From positions 2,386,001 through 2,450,000 of the forward strand of contig JAPTHN010000025.1 in the NCBI GenBank assembly GCA_026936325.1: DNA of 64,000 nucleotides. Direction: 5' to 3'. This DNA comes from Platynereis dumerilii (Eukaryota > Annelida > Polychaeta > Phyllodocida > Nereididae). Below the pieces are notes generated by a model, which was given only the letters and a program-made list of their open reading frames with translations, had not been told where the DNA came from and did no database searches. Position 1 is the stretch's first letter. Each line of letters begins with the position of its first letter. Shown here in pieces: positions 21,605 through 30,754 of this stretch. The position numbers were made by a program, and so were the translations under genes.

Positions 21605-22764
21605 TTAATATCCCACTTTGATGCCACTGTGCCACATGTCAGGAGACATGACCTTACTCTTTTCTTTTGTTGGAATGGTTATCTGAAACGATCTGGTCCT
21701 CCACTCAGGTCTTGACAGCATTGTAACCTCCTGTACAGTCACACCTTCAGCTTCAATGGCATCTTTAATGTCCTCGGACTCACTATGAGGGGAGACATTC
21801 CATATTTTAATGTCCATCACAGTGGGTCCAGCAGTAACTGATTGGGATCCAGATTGCCGAGCACCTATGACAACAGGCTTGTTGCCTCGCCTACGATTAT
21901 CCCTACGGCCTTGATGTTGCCATCCAGTGTTACCTGCAGCAGGCATCACCATATTATTGGTAGGTGCTGAAGATGATCTATTGTTTTCTGTAAAACGCCC
22001 AGGAGGCTTCTCAGGAGCCTGATGTACTTGCTGCTGCCTCAAATGTTCTTCAGATGGAGCACTTTCAGCAGGTTTTGGCTTTGGCCCTTGTGGCTGTCTC
22101 ACATCCCTCGGCTGTTGTGCTGAAGCTTCTCCACCACTGACCTCTTGCGCTGGCGCAGTCACTGCTGCATAGGTTGGCTTGTTTTCCAGGGCAGTAATCT
22201 TGGTCTGCTGGGTCTTGAGGTCTTTGCTTTTGCAGCTAACCTTGGATTCCACTTGTTTTAACTGGTTTTCCATGCGAATCACTCGATCCGTTATTGCAAG
22301 CCAGCTCTGCTCCTCTGGAGATGCCTTTGGAATTTTTCTCACATCATCGGTCACGAATATCGGTGCTGCAGTCTCATCATCACCTAAGTTCTGCAGCTCA
22401 ACCATCGCCCCACAGATGTCATCTGCTTCAATGTCCCTTCTGTCTCTGTGCGCAGAGGATGCCCTCGTACCCTGGATGTCCTTGAAATTCGGCAACAGAG
22501 ACCTTACAGCATCCTGCATCAGATCCCTTGCTTCATTGATTGATTGTTGTCAAAATGCAGTAAGATTGCATCCTTCAATTTTGATCTTGATGATTCATTC
22601 ACATAAGATGCCACATAGGTCAGTAAAGCATTCACCACGAAGGCTGGCCTTCCTGCAGCATTCCCTGCTCCTTGCACTGCTGCACCTTTTTCTGCACAGC
22701 CGCTGCACAGAAGAGTTTCATATTTTTCACGACATTCATCGTACTGTCTCTTGGTCTTTGTCAT
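21605..22764 (-). pseudogene. LINE ORF1: coiled coil and RRM-like domain, one frame break
   Basis: The start at 22,764 gives MTKTKRQYDECREKYETLLC with a CxxC pair (CSGC). The frame shifts once near 22,519-22,550 and continues as MQDAVRSLLPNF for 304 residues. A heptad-like segment around MENQLKQVESKV and ITALENK suggests a coiled coil. Then a Gln/Pro/Ser-rich linker and an Arg-rich stretch (GRRDNRRRGNK) precede a terminal domain with IKIWNVSPHSESEDIKDAI and SFQITIPTKEKSKV, ending near MWHSGIKVGY. That layout fits the RNA-binding ORF1 protein of CR1/jockey-type LINEs. It lies 39 bp upstream of ORF2. Confidence 0.8.
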
Positions 22765-23072
22765 GTTTGTAAATAATGTAGCACAAAAAAATGCACCACT
22801 ATAATGTACTGAAGTCCACTTTAATCCACTGAGTAATCAGCCGATTGCACAACACAGTTCAACAACAACACACTGTTGTTGGCAGCTTTTTTCCCAAACA
22901 GTGCTATTTTTCAGGTGAAAATTCCTTGCCACCACTAAAATGGTACTAAATCCATATTTTCAGAAATTAAAATTTTGCAATGTCAATTGCATTTATGCTC
23001 ACACACAATCCTGAGATTTTTGGTAATTGTACAATTTGTACTCCTTCAAGATCCACACGAAAAGTCCATTAA

Positions 23073-24957
23073 CGTTTCTCAGCTCTGCTAGCATGTCAAG
23101 TCTCAGGTAATCCTATTAGCATTGTGAGGTTAAAAAACCTCAATGAAAAGAAAAGTACTGGTCTTGACGGAATTTCTCCGAGGTTCCTGAAAGATGGTGC
23201 TGAAATACTGTGTATTCCCATTGCACACATTGTAAATCGTTCAATAACAACTTGTATCGTACCATCTGAATTCAAAGAAGCACGAATAACTCCTTTGTTC
23301 AAAAAGAACTCAAAACTTGAAGTTGGAAATTACAGGCCTGTGAGTGTTTTGTCCGCTGTTTCAAAAATTTTAGAAAGAGCTGTATATAATCAACTTGATG
23401 AACATCTGCAAAAGAACCGTTTATTGTACAAATTTCAATCTGGTTTTCGAAAACATTACTCTACCAACACATGTCTGGTTTACTTAACAGATTATATTAA
23501 ATACCAAATTACATCTGGTAAATATGTTGGAATGGTAGCTCTTGATGTACAAAAAGCTTTTGATTGTGTAAACCATCACATTTTATGTGAAAAACTCGAA
23601 CTCATTGGTGTAGAGAGCTCATGGTTTTGCTCATATTTGACTGGACGAACTCAAATTGTTATTGCAAATGGTGTTAAGTCGGAGACAGAAAATATCAAAT
23701 GTGGAGTCCCACAAGGCAGCTTACTGGGTCCACTATTATATTTATGTTATTGTAACGACATGGAGATCGCTACTGAGAGCAATCTTATTCTTTATGCAGA
23801 TGACAGCATAATAATACATGCAGATGAAGATCCCAAGGTTATCGAGAAGAAATTAGCTGTTGAACTAAAAGCTGTCAATCACTGGCTCATTGAGAATAAA
23901 TTATCTCTTCACCCTGGTAAATGTGAAGCCATCCTGTTTGCCTCTAAACATAAAATCAAACAAGTTCCGTCTTTCTCAGTCAAATTCAACAATACTGAAA
24001 TTGTTGGCAAAAACAATTTGAAATATCTTGGCTCAATCATGGATAATGACCTGTCAGGAAAGGAATGTATTAATTCTATAATCAAAAAAGCAAATGGGCG
24101 GCTAAAATTTTTATACAGGCACAGGAAAGTTTTGACGAGAGATATTCGAAAAATTCTTAGTATGGCCTTGGTTCAAGGTCAAATGGATTACGCCTGTGTT
24201 TCGTGGTACTATAATTTAACTCAAGACCTAAAACATAAATTACAGGTTCTACAAAACAAAATGTTCAGATTCATCTTAGCCAAAGGCAACAGGGAACATA
24301 TAGGTCAATTAGAGTTCAAGCAGGTCAATTGTACCAACATTGAAAATAGAGTTAAACAACTTGGGCTAAATATTGTTCACAAATTGTATCACTTTCAAAC
24401 TCCTGAATATCTTTTATGTAACTTTACTCGTGCAAGTTATGTCCATAGGTACAGAACAAGAAATTCTAATTACAACTTCAAAATTCCAACATCGTCTAAT
24501 GATACTATTGTGTCAAATTCTTTCTCATTTAATCTAGTCAAAGCATGGAATTCACTGCCAGATAACATTAAGAATAATGAAGAACATCAATCTTTCAAAA
24601 ACAAGTGTAAACGACATTTAATTAGTCTTTGTACATAGTGTAAATGCCAATTTATTTATCTTTATCTTTGTATATATGTATTATAAATACCTAATCAGTC
24701 TAGTCATCTAACTCTCCAGGTCGCTGTATCATTTTGTGTTGTCATTAACTGGACCCCGCTGGAAATAAGTTTCAGAACTTTCGTGGGCTATCCTAACATC
24801 ATTATCATTGTACAATTTCATCTCATTTATATCTATTGTTTACACCTCATTATTTATTACCTCATTATTTATCATTATTTATTATTGTTATGCCTCATTG
24901 TTTACAATTGTACTTTGTTGATGCTGTTGAATAAAATCAAATCAAATCAAATCAAAA
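23073..24957 (+). mobile_element. 5'-truncated LINE with open RT frame
   Basis: Non-LTR retrotransposon lacking ORF1 and endonuclease. It begins abruptly near 23,073-23,110, next to the 5' end of the oppositely oriented LINE. The 3' UTR of about 300 bp ends in an (AAATC)n microsatellite at about 24,933-24,957. Microsatellite tails in place of poly(A) are usual for CR1/L2-group LINEs. The long open frame and near absence of damage suggest a young insertion. Confidence 0.85.
23124..24638 (+). CDS. LINE reverse transcriptase, 504 codons open, N-terminally truncated
   Basis: Reverse transcriptase domain of a non-LTR retrotransposon, the enzyme that copies element RNA at the nicked target. Motifs in order: STGLDGISPRFLK (11-23), NYRPVSVLS (69-77), QSGFRKHYST (105-114), DVQKAFDCVNH (141-151, first catalytic Asp), GVPQGSLLGPLL (194-205), YADD (224-227, catalytic), NLKYLGSIMD, and a C-terminal thumb/tail with KAWNSLPDNIKN. 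All catalytic residues are present. The frame continues upstream without a stop to about 23,073, so the GTG at 23,124 is not a real start; the true protein began in the lost 5' part with the endonuclease. It cannot move itself as it stands. Confidence 0.88.
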   Translation: MRLKNLNEKKSTGLDGISPRFLKDGAEILCIPIAHIVNRSITTCIVPSEFKEARITPLFKKNSKLEVGNYRPVSVLSAVSKILERAVYNQLDEHLQKNRLLYKFQSGFRKHYSTNTCLVYLTDYIKYQITSGKYVGMVALDVQKAFDCVNHHILCEKLELIGVESSWFCSYLTGRTQIVIANGVKSETENIKCGVPQGSLLGPLLYLCYCNDMEIATESNLILYADDSIIIHADEDPKVIEKKLAVELKAVNHWLIENKLSLHPGKCEAILFASKHKIKQVPSFSVKFNNTEIVGKNNLKYLGSIMDNDLSGKECINSIIKKANGRLKFLYRHRKVLTRDIRKILSMALVQGQMDYACVSWYYNLTQDLKHKLQVLQNKMFRFILAKGNREHIGQLEFKQVNCTNIENRVKQLGLNIVHKLYHFQTPEYLLCNFTRASYVHRYRTRNSNYNFKIPTSSNDTIVSNSFSFNLVKAWNSLPDNIKNNEEHQSFKNKCKRHLISLCT

Positions 24958-25383
24958 CAGATTACATTACTAACATGATTTTTTAAAGACAGTAGTTCTA
25001 TTCATGCTCTGTGACTGTATTGATTATTCATAAATATCAATGATATAAAATATCCTAAAAGCTACCTCTGAGACTACATTTTGTCATGAAAACACTGCAA
25101 AAGACTAAAAAGAAAGGCTGACCTAAATTCAAACCCACACAGAAGCAGTTGAAGAAACAATAGAGTCCATTTAGCAGGGTTAAATACATAGTATTTTTGA
25201 CAAACATACAGTAAAGTGAGTTTATCACACACTGCACATTAATTTTTGATAAAAGATGTTTCACACACATATTATAGTCACAGTGATTAAAGAATACTGT
25301 CTTTCCTTCAAAAACTGTATCTGTGAATTACTTATATAACTTGTATCCACTTTTATGACCCCTCTTTTAGGCAAATTTGGTAT
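24958..25383. other. Unassigned sequence
   Basis: AT-rich flank of the LINE 3' end. No gene seen. Confidence 0.45.
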
Positions 25384-25516
25384 GACTCAAAATTTTCCCA
25401 ACAGAATTTTTTTCGTTTTTGTCTTAAAATGTTCCCCTGACCTTGTTCTACAGCCGGGTGCTATTCGTCTTCTCGTTGTTTTTTTTTAATCCTAAAGATT
25501 GCTCAGGGGCACTGTG
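25384..25516 (-). repeat. Dispersed ~140-bp repeat, inverted copy
   Basis: Reverse complement of the repeat at 17,432-17,572, roughly 85-90% alike by eye: GACTCAAAATTTTCCC, CTGACCTTGTTCTACAGCC, GGGTGCTATTCG and GCTCAGGGGCACTGTG. Confidence 0.7.
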
Positions 25517-26588
25517 TTGGGTCAACAATAATTTGATCGGTTTTTGACAGATCACAAGATCAGGTCGCACAACAGCTATCCATATTACTACGCCAAAGTA
25601 CATTCACAAAGCATGGTTGCTGGCAAAGATACAGTCCACCGCTTTGAATGAAAATGTTTGGAAATCATGACTCAAAAAGAAAGTTTTGAAACTTCAGCAC
25701 AAACTTTGCCTGTGAAAGGGATGAATTTACTCATCAGAAGTTTGATGGTATTGGATCTACTTATGCCAATTAGTGCATGTTAAATTGTGGTCAGAAAAGT
25801 GTCCAAAAGAATGCTCTCTCACTTATTCACGTGTCCGTACAAAGCCAATTTTGCTTTGTGACATCAAAAATGCTCATTTGTATTTATTCTGTTACTTCAT
25901 GGAGATTCATTAACTCGGACAACAATATAATTTAAAATTTCATAAAAGCTGTGTAACACTCAACAAAATGTTTTGTCCATGCCACAAGTGGCCCCCTCTA
26001 TACTGGCATTATATGTGAGCTACAATGTATACATCCTCCATGATAAAAAATAGTTCCAACTTAACTGGGTATTTACAAGCTGTCTACTTAAAATTGAAGC
26101 CATCCAAAGTCAGATTAGACACTTACAGAGTTTTTGGAAATACACTAGACCATCACTAAATGATGGAACCTGGTTTTTTCCACACTGTCCTGGTTTCCTC
26201 CAAAGATTGAAATTCTGTTGACCGCTCACAGGAGCTCGTGAATTTTGCACCCTAGGTGGCAGTAAATAGCGGTCAACTTGTACTCAGCCAGAATCCTTTA
26301 ACTACAGGGAAACAAGAAGTGTACCGAAAGGATCATGTGATTTGTGGCTCAGGTGGTCTTGTGACAAGTGATTTTTCTAAGCACCATTTAGCACTGAATG
26401 CAAATATCTGCCAAAGTGAAGACAACAATTGGTTATCACTTTTCATTGGGCAATAAATAAGTGATCAAGTTCAACAAAGCAAAGATTATAGTTTCACAGT
26501 TAGGGTAATGTGGCTGTCTGACATTGCCAGACAATGCACTGTCTTCTGTCCTGTAAAGATTACCAATATTGTAAAATATTATTCCATT
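25517..26588. other. Unassigned sequence
   Basis: No gene, element ends or tandem repeat seen. Short open frames here lack protein-like composition. Confidence 0.45.
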
Positions 26589-26592
26589 TTAA

Positions 26593-27395
26593 GGTGGCTC
26601 GATACTCGTGAACTTTCTAAGATAGAATTTCTCAAAAATAATTTAGAATGACCCAAAATATAGTTTATAGCAAGGATATGTAAAAAAAAGTGGTCCCAAC
26701 CAGCCTTTGTTTCAAAATATTTGAGGTTATGTACAAGAAAGTCAGTCCACACACATCTGAAAAACTCAATTTTTTCTTATTTTTTTTACTGTGAAGTTTG
26801 CCCTGCCATTCAGTGGTCATGCATGCCATATTATGCAATGAAGCATTAAATTAAAGAAGATACTTTCATGGAAAAGCTGATAACAATTTCAAAGAGATAT
26901 ATTTAATTTAAATGGCTTTCCAAGGGGCTCGGAATAAAAATATTGATTTTGACAATTTAAACTTTTTTCATAAACCATGGCGCAAAAAAAAATTGGCTAG
27001 ATAGGATTTCTCATTTCTTTGTCATTTATTTCCAAATATTATGAGGAACAATAAAAAGCATAAAAAAAGGTATCCTACCGCGATGGATTTAGATATAAAA
27101 ATTTATTTGTATCTCAAAGTCATTTTTGAGAAATTAGACCTGGTTGCCGAAAATTGCCTGTAAAAATATTCTATTCAGATTATAAAGCTGAAACTCTGTT
27201 TGATTGCAGTCCTCTTCACAGCGCATGTAATGCTTTTAACCAGAAGTCTCTAACCCTAATAGAAGAGGCGCAAATAGCAAATTAAGCGGCCATTGCTCGG
27301 AATTATAAAAGTCCAAAAAAGCAGCTCACAGAGCTCAGCAGGCAGCTGTTGCTATGGTGACGCCGCCATTGCTGGATCATGAGTAGTGAGCCACC
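26593..27395. mobile_element. 803-bp MITE with TTAA target duplication
   Basis: TTAA at 26,589-26,592 and 27,396-27,399 flank imperfect inverted ends: GGTGGCTCGATACTCGTGA on the left and TCATGAGTAGTGAGCCACC on the right. A TTAA target suggests piggyBac-type mobilisation, though the ends do not start with CCC. The AT-rich interior has no transposase. Confidence 0.75.
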
Positions 27396-27494
27396 TTAAA
27401 GTGATTTTTCTACATACGTATAGGCCTAATAAGAAATAACTGTCATCAGCTCTATCAACTGACAAAATAGCTGAGTGAATGACTGAATCAATTG

Positions 27495-27567
27495 GGTGAG
27501 GGCTAGCCAAGTGGCAGTGTGCTGGCCTGCCAATTGATGGGTCCAGAGTTCAAATCCAGCCCTTCTA
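27495..27567 (+). repeat. tRNA-like head of a SINE
   Basis: Box A-like TAGCCAAGTGGC at 27,504-27,515 and box B-like GAGTTCAAATCC at about 27,546-27,557, about 30 bp apart as in tRNA-derived pol III promoters. It does not fold into a clean tRNA with CCA-ready ends, so a SINE head is more likely than a tRNA gene. Body and tail limits were not resolved; the body may extend past 27,600. Confidence 0.5.
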
Positions 27568-27599
27568 GTAATGGATAATGACCTTATAAAAAATATACA

Positions 27600-28443
27600 T
27601 AATCAAATGTATATCGTAATGTCACAATCTGAAAACGGATGTTAATGGTCTTGGCTTTGCAGCACGCCCACCAGCCTCTGCCATGAAGTGGTTTAAAGTG
27701 TGCTCACCTGTGTGAATAATCTTTGACCTGGGTTACTGGGTGCTCACTTGCACATAAGCCTGAAACCGTTTTTGGATTTTGTCACCACAACAGTTTAAAA
27801 TTTTTAATTTTTACATTTCCTGCTGACATAGCAACCATTGGTTCCGACTAAAGGGCCTCATCCCTCCAACACAAAAGAAAACATCAGGTTGAACTTTGGC
27901 ATATTCATAAAACTTGAATACCTTAAATGCATGATTTGCATCAACTCAAATTTCACTTTTGAGAACTTGTATGAATCAATAATAAATCTTGCAGTCGAAG
28001 TATTTGATCTAAATTTATGCACAACTAAGAGAACATATGTAAAAAGTTATTCGTTTTTGATTTGATAACAATTCCTCTGATTTGCATTACAGGTGGTTGT
28101 TTCTGGTGAACGGAGAATACTATAAAAAGGGTGAAAGAAGTTTACTGCTATGAGCCAAACGTAGAAGGTGTGTATTTGTCCCAATGTCAGGCCAATTGCT
28201 TGTTTGGCATATTCAATTTGTGTCATATCTTTGACCTAAACCAACTTAAGACACCCAGTTCAAACCAATTTTGTCAAAATACGTCTCTATTATAATTAAA
28301 AACCTTGTCAAATACTAATTTTTTGACAAATTTAAGTTATTGAATGAGTGGTGTTATATAGCATTTCAAAAAAAAATCTGATGCCCAAACAAAACGCAGT
28401 CCCCATAATTCCAAATTTCAATAGTCAAGTAAGACGTATAGTC
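27600..28443. other. Unassigned sequence
   Basis: No clear gene. A TTTGCATTACAG acceptor-like site at 28,082-28,093 precedes sequence with stops in all useful frames, so no exon is called. Confidence 0.4.
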
Positions 28444-28902
28444 TAGCCAATGTGAATCCACCAAACTGAGCATCACAGTTTCAACTCAGTGTCAGAGTGA
28501 AAATTGGGTCTGGGAAAACCCATTCAAGTTTGGCATCACAGCCTCTCAGCCAATGGGCTGCCAGAACAAATACACATCACATAATCCATACTTTTACAAA
28601 CAAAGCCTTCTGTTTATAGAAGTTCCATCAAAGTTTAAAGTTGTAAATTAGCAAGTTTGTAGATTAATCAAACAACTCTGTGGGGATTATAACAGTTGTC
28701 TACTGTGCATGCTCACATCTAGGCTAGTAGATCTAGCTGGGCAATGCCGTAAACTCAGATTTACAGGTTTGACACTTTAGCAGCTTGTGTAGCCCTACCA
28801 CCATACCTTAGTTATTTCATTGTTATCCTGGCATGAGGCCAGGTAATAGGGGTATCAGACAAGCCACCAACAAAAGCTCCAATTGCAACAAGAGTTGGAC
28901 TA

Positions 28903-30175
28903 CCGTAATATGGGGGTGAATTGGGACAGAATTGGCCGTTTTCCTGCCATAGCATTGGCACTAAACCTCCCAAAACTGTCAAAATAGTCTAAAATTATGT
29001 CCAGGCCGTAGATTTAACTATCCCTGAGAGCATTAACTGATACCTACATTTTTCAAGGATAAAGCCTAAGAAAACCACTGTCCCAATTCACCCCTCACTT
29101 TGGGGTGAATCGGGACAGGGACTTATCTAAATAACTAGTACTCTCTGCCGTTTAATTGATTTATACTTATGAAGAAACATTAGAACATGCTTAGCATCCC
29201 AAAAAGTCACTTTTAGTAAAATTTTAAATTTATTATATGGAAAATATTCAGTTATTAATTAAATGTAATAAATCCTTGTAAATTGGCAAAAATGTAGCTA
29301 TCTGCTAATTTTACAGGTGATGGATAGTCTTGGACTAAATCCACAACAAATGATGCCAATTTCAACAATTTAAACCCAAATTCCATGGAAATAAGCTGGA
29401 TTGAAAAGTAGTAAGGTTTTTTAGGCCAGCTCTGTAACTCTGCAGCTCACTTGGATCCGAACCCATGACCAAACAGGCAAAACCCCACATCTCAGCAACT
29501 CTTATGGTCTCTTAAAACTATTTAAATAGATTTGGACTATAAACTCCTGATTTTTCTGCCTTTATTTGATGTTTTATTGAATATTTTTTTATCGGGTTCC
29601 AAAAGTACACATTTATCACTATTTTGGCGTAGTTTGAACTTCCTATAGCATTTCTACAAGATTAAAATGATTTTGCAGCATGGTAGTACCCCGTCCAACA
29701 TTATTGTTTTAACATCCCATCACTAATTTTGTTTATTGAGTTATTTCTGGCTGCCGAAAGTTACACTAAAATAACTCTTAAACTGACTGTGCTTTACTGG
29801 CTTTTGAACATAGTGAGTACTAGAGTACTAGAGTACCTAAGTTTATGATTTTTTCCGTAATTGGCCACAACTATATACTTGAAGTTTTGTGAAAATTTTA
29901 TGTGTGTAGCTTCTATAGTTTTTGTGGTACAAGCAAAGTTTTGACCAGTGTGCAAAAATGTAAATTCTGCAGGGCAATGTTTAAGGTGCTGCAGTTCCGT
30001 AGTGCCTGCAGGTAGTATTGTGCAAATCGGTCTGCATCTTTATTGTAATACATTCTAGAAACGTGCAAAAAATCAAGTCCCTGTAACAAGTAGAAGTTAT
30101 TGCTTTTGAAAGATTAAAATTCTTTCCTGGCTTGTCCCGATTCACCCCAGTGTCCCTATTCACCCAATATTACGG
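28903..30175. mobile_element. 1,273-bp TIR element nested in the fold-back element
   Basis: Ends CCGTAATATGGGGGTGAATT and inverted GGTGAATA...AATATTACGG, flanked by TA (28,901-28,902; 30,176-30,177). The word GGGGTGAATTGGGACAG or its complement recurs at both ends and as an inverted pair around 29,083-29,117 (CTGTCCCAATTCACCCC, GGGGTGAATCGGGACAG). No transposase frame. Target and ends are compatible with Tc1/mariner-type movement. Confidence 0.75.
29440..29510 (-). repeat. tRNA-like SINE head (minus strand)
   Basis: On the minus strand, TTGCTGAGATGTGG (box A-like, 29,485-29,498) is followed by GGTTCGGATCC (box B, 29,453-29,463). It lies within the 1,273-bp element. Body limits are unclear. 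Confidence 0.45.
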
Positions 30176-30644
30176 TATATCAAAATATCAGCGTTTCGGA
30201 CGTACATCGCTACACAAGCTGCTAGAGTGCCAAATCTGTAAATCTGAGTTTATGGAATTGCCCAGCTGCATTTGGCAGGATTAGAGTGGTCACTGCCTGT
30301 GATAGATCATTGGGATCACAAATGTAATGCTTCCTTCATTATAGCAATGTTTGAACTATGATGCATAGTTTACTGTCAGCCGATTGGCTATCAAGCTGTG
30401 ATGCTGCGGTTGTAGGAGCTAACCCTGATAAAATGCTTTCTCTGACACTGATTTGAAACTATGATGCTCAGTTTGGTGGATTCACATTGGCTATAAGCCG
30501 GAGAATCTGACCGAGTTTAAAATGACATCACAGCTTGTAGTCAATTTACATATTATTGCAATGCTAGAATAGAGTCATCTCTGACATCACATTTCAACAG
30601 CATAGATAGAACTTCAGATTCCATGTAAATATGACGAGGTCTGT

Positions 30645-30754
30645 AAAACATATGAACACGCATTTTAAAGCCCAATGCCAGAAGAATCAAGTCATTTTCA
30701 CAACTAAATATGACAGGTGGTCGACTTTCAACTAATTTTGGTGGAGCAGGTCAC
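30645..30754. mobile_element. Right-end fragment of the GTGACCTGCTCC element family
   Basis: About 110 bp matching the right end of the 422-bp element at 10,605-11,026: AAAGCCCA, GAATCAAGTCATTTTCACAA and terminal GGTGGAGCAGGTCAC. The left end is absent, so it is a truncated copy. Confidence 0.7.

Larger units (their letters stand above)
18350..22900 (-). mobile_element. Two-ORF LINE, degenerate copy on the minus strand
   Basis: Near full-length non-LTR retrotransposon with ORF1, then APE-type endonuclease and reverse transcriptase. On its own strand it runs from an approximate 5' end near 22,900 to a 3' end with AATAAATGATATATATATA at 18,350-18,375. The 5' limit is uncertain. It is interrupted by a 178-bp MITE at 20,134-20,311 and carries several stops and frame changes, so it is not active. 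It lies tail-away from the second LINE (23,073-24,957), which is on the plus strand. Confidence 0.85.
28446..30491. mobile_element. Fold-back element with ~300-370-bp inverted arms
   Basis: Outer arms begin GCCAATGTGAATCCACCAAA at 28,446 and end with the inverted copy at 30,491, with TA on each side. The arms extend inward to GCAGCTTGTGTAG (about 28,785) and CTACACAAGCTGC (about 30,210), sharing CAATGCCGTAAACTCAGATT-like and GTGATGC-rich stretches with moderate divergence. No transposase is present. A second TIR element occupies most of the centre. Confidence 0.7.

Noticed and set aside
22179-22772. 197-codon plus-strand frame
   Set aside because: It is the antisense shadow of LINE ORF1, which has the expected coiled coil and C-terminal domain on the other strand.
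27495-27567. Functional tRNA gene
   Set aside because: Box A and box B are present, but the acceptor stem halves do not pair convincingly and the B box departs from consensus, so a SINE head fits better.
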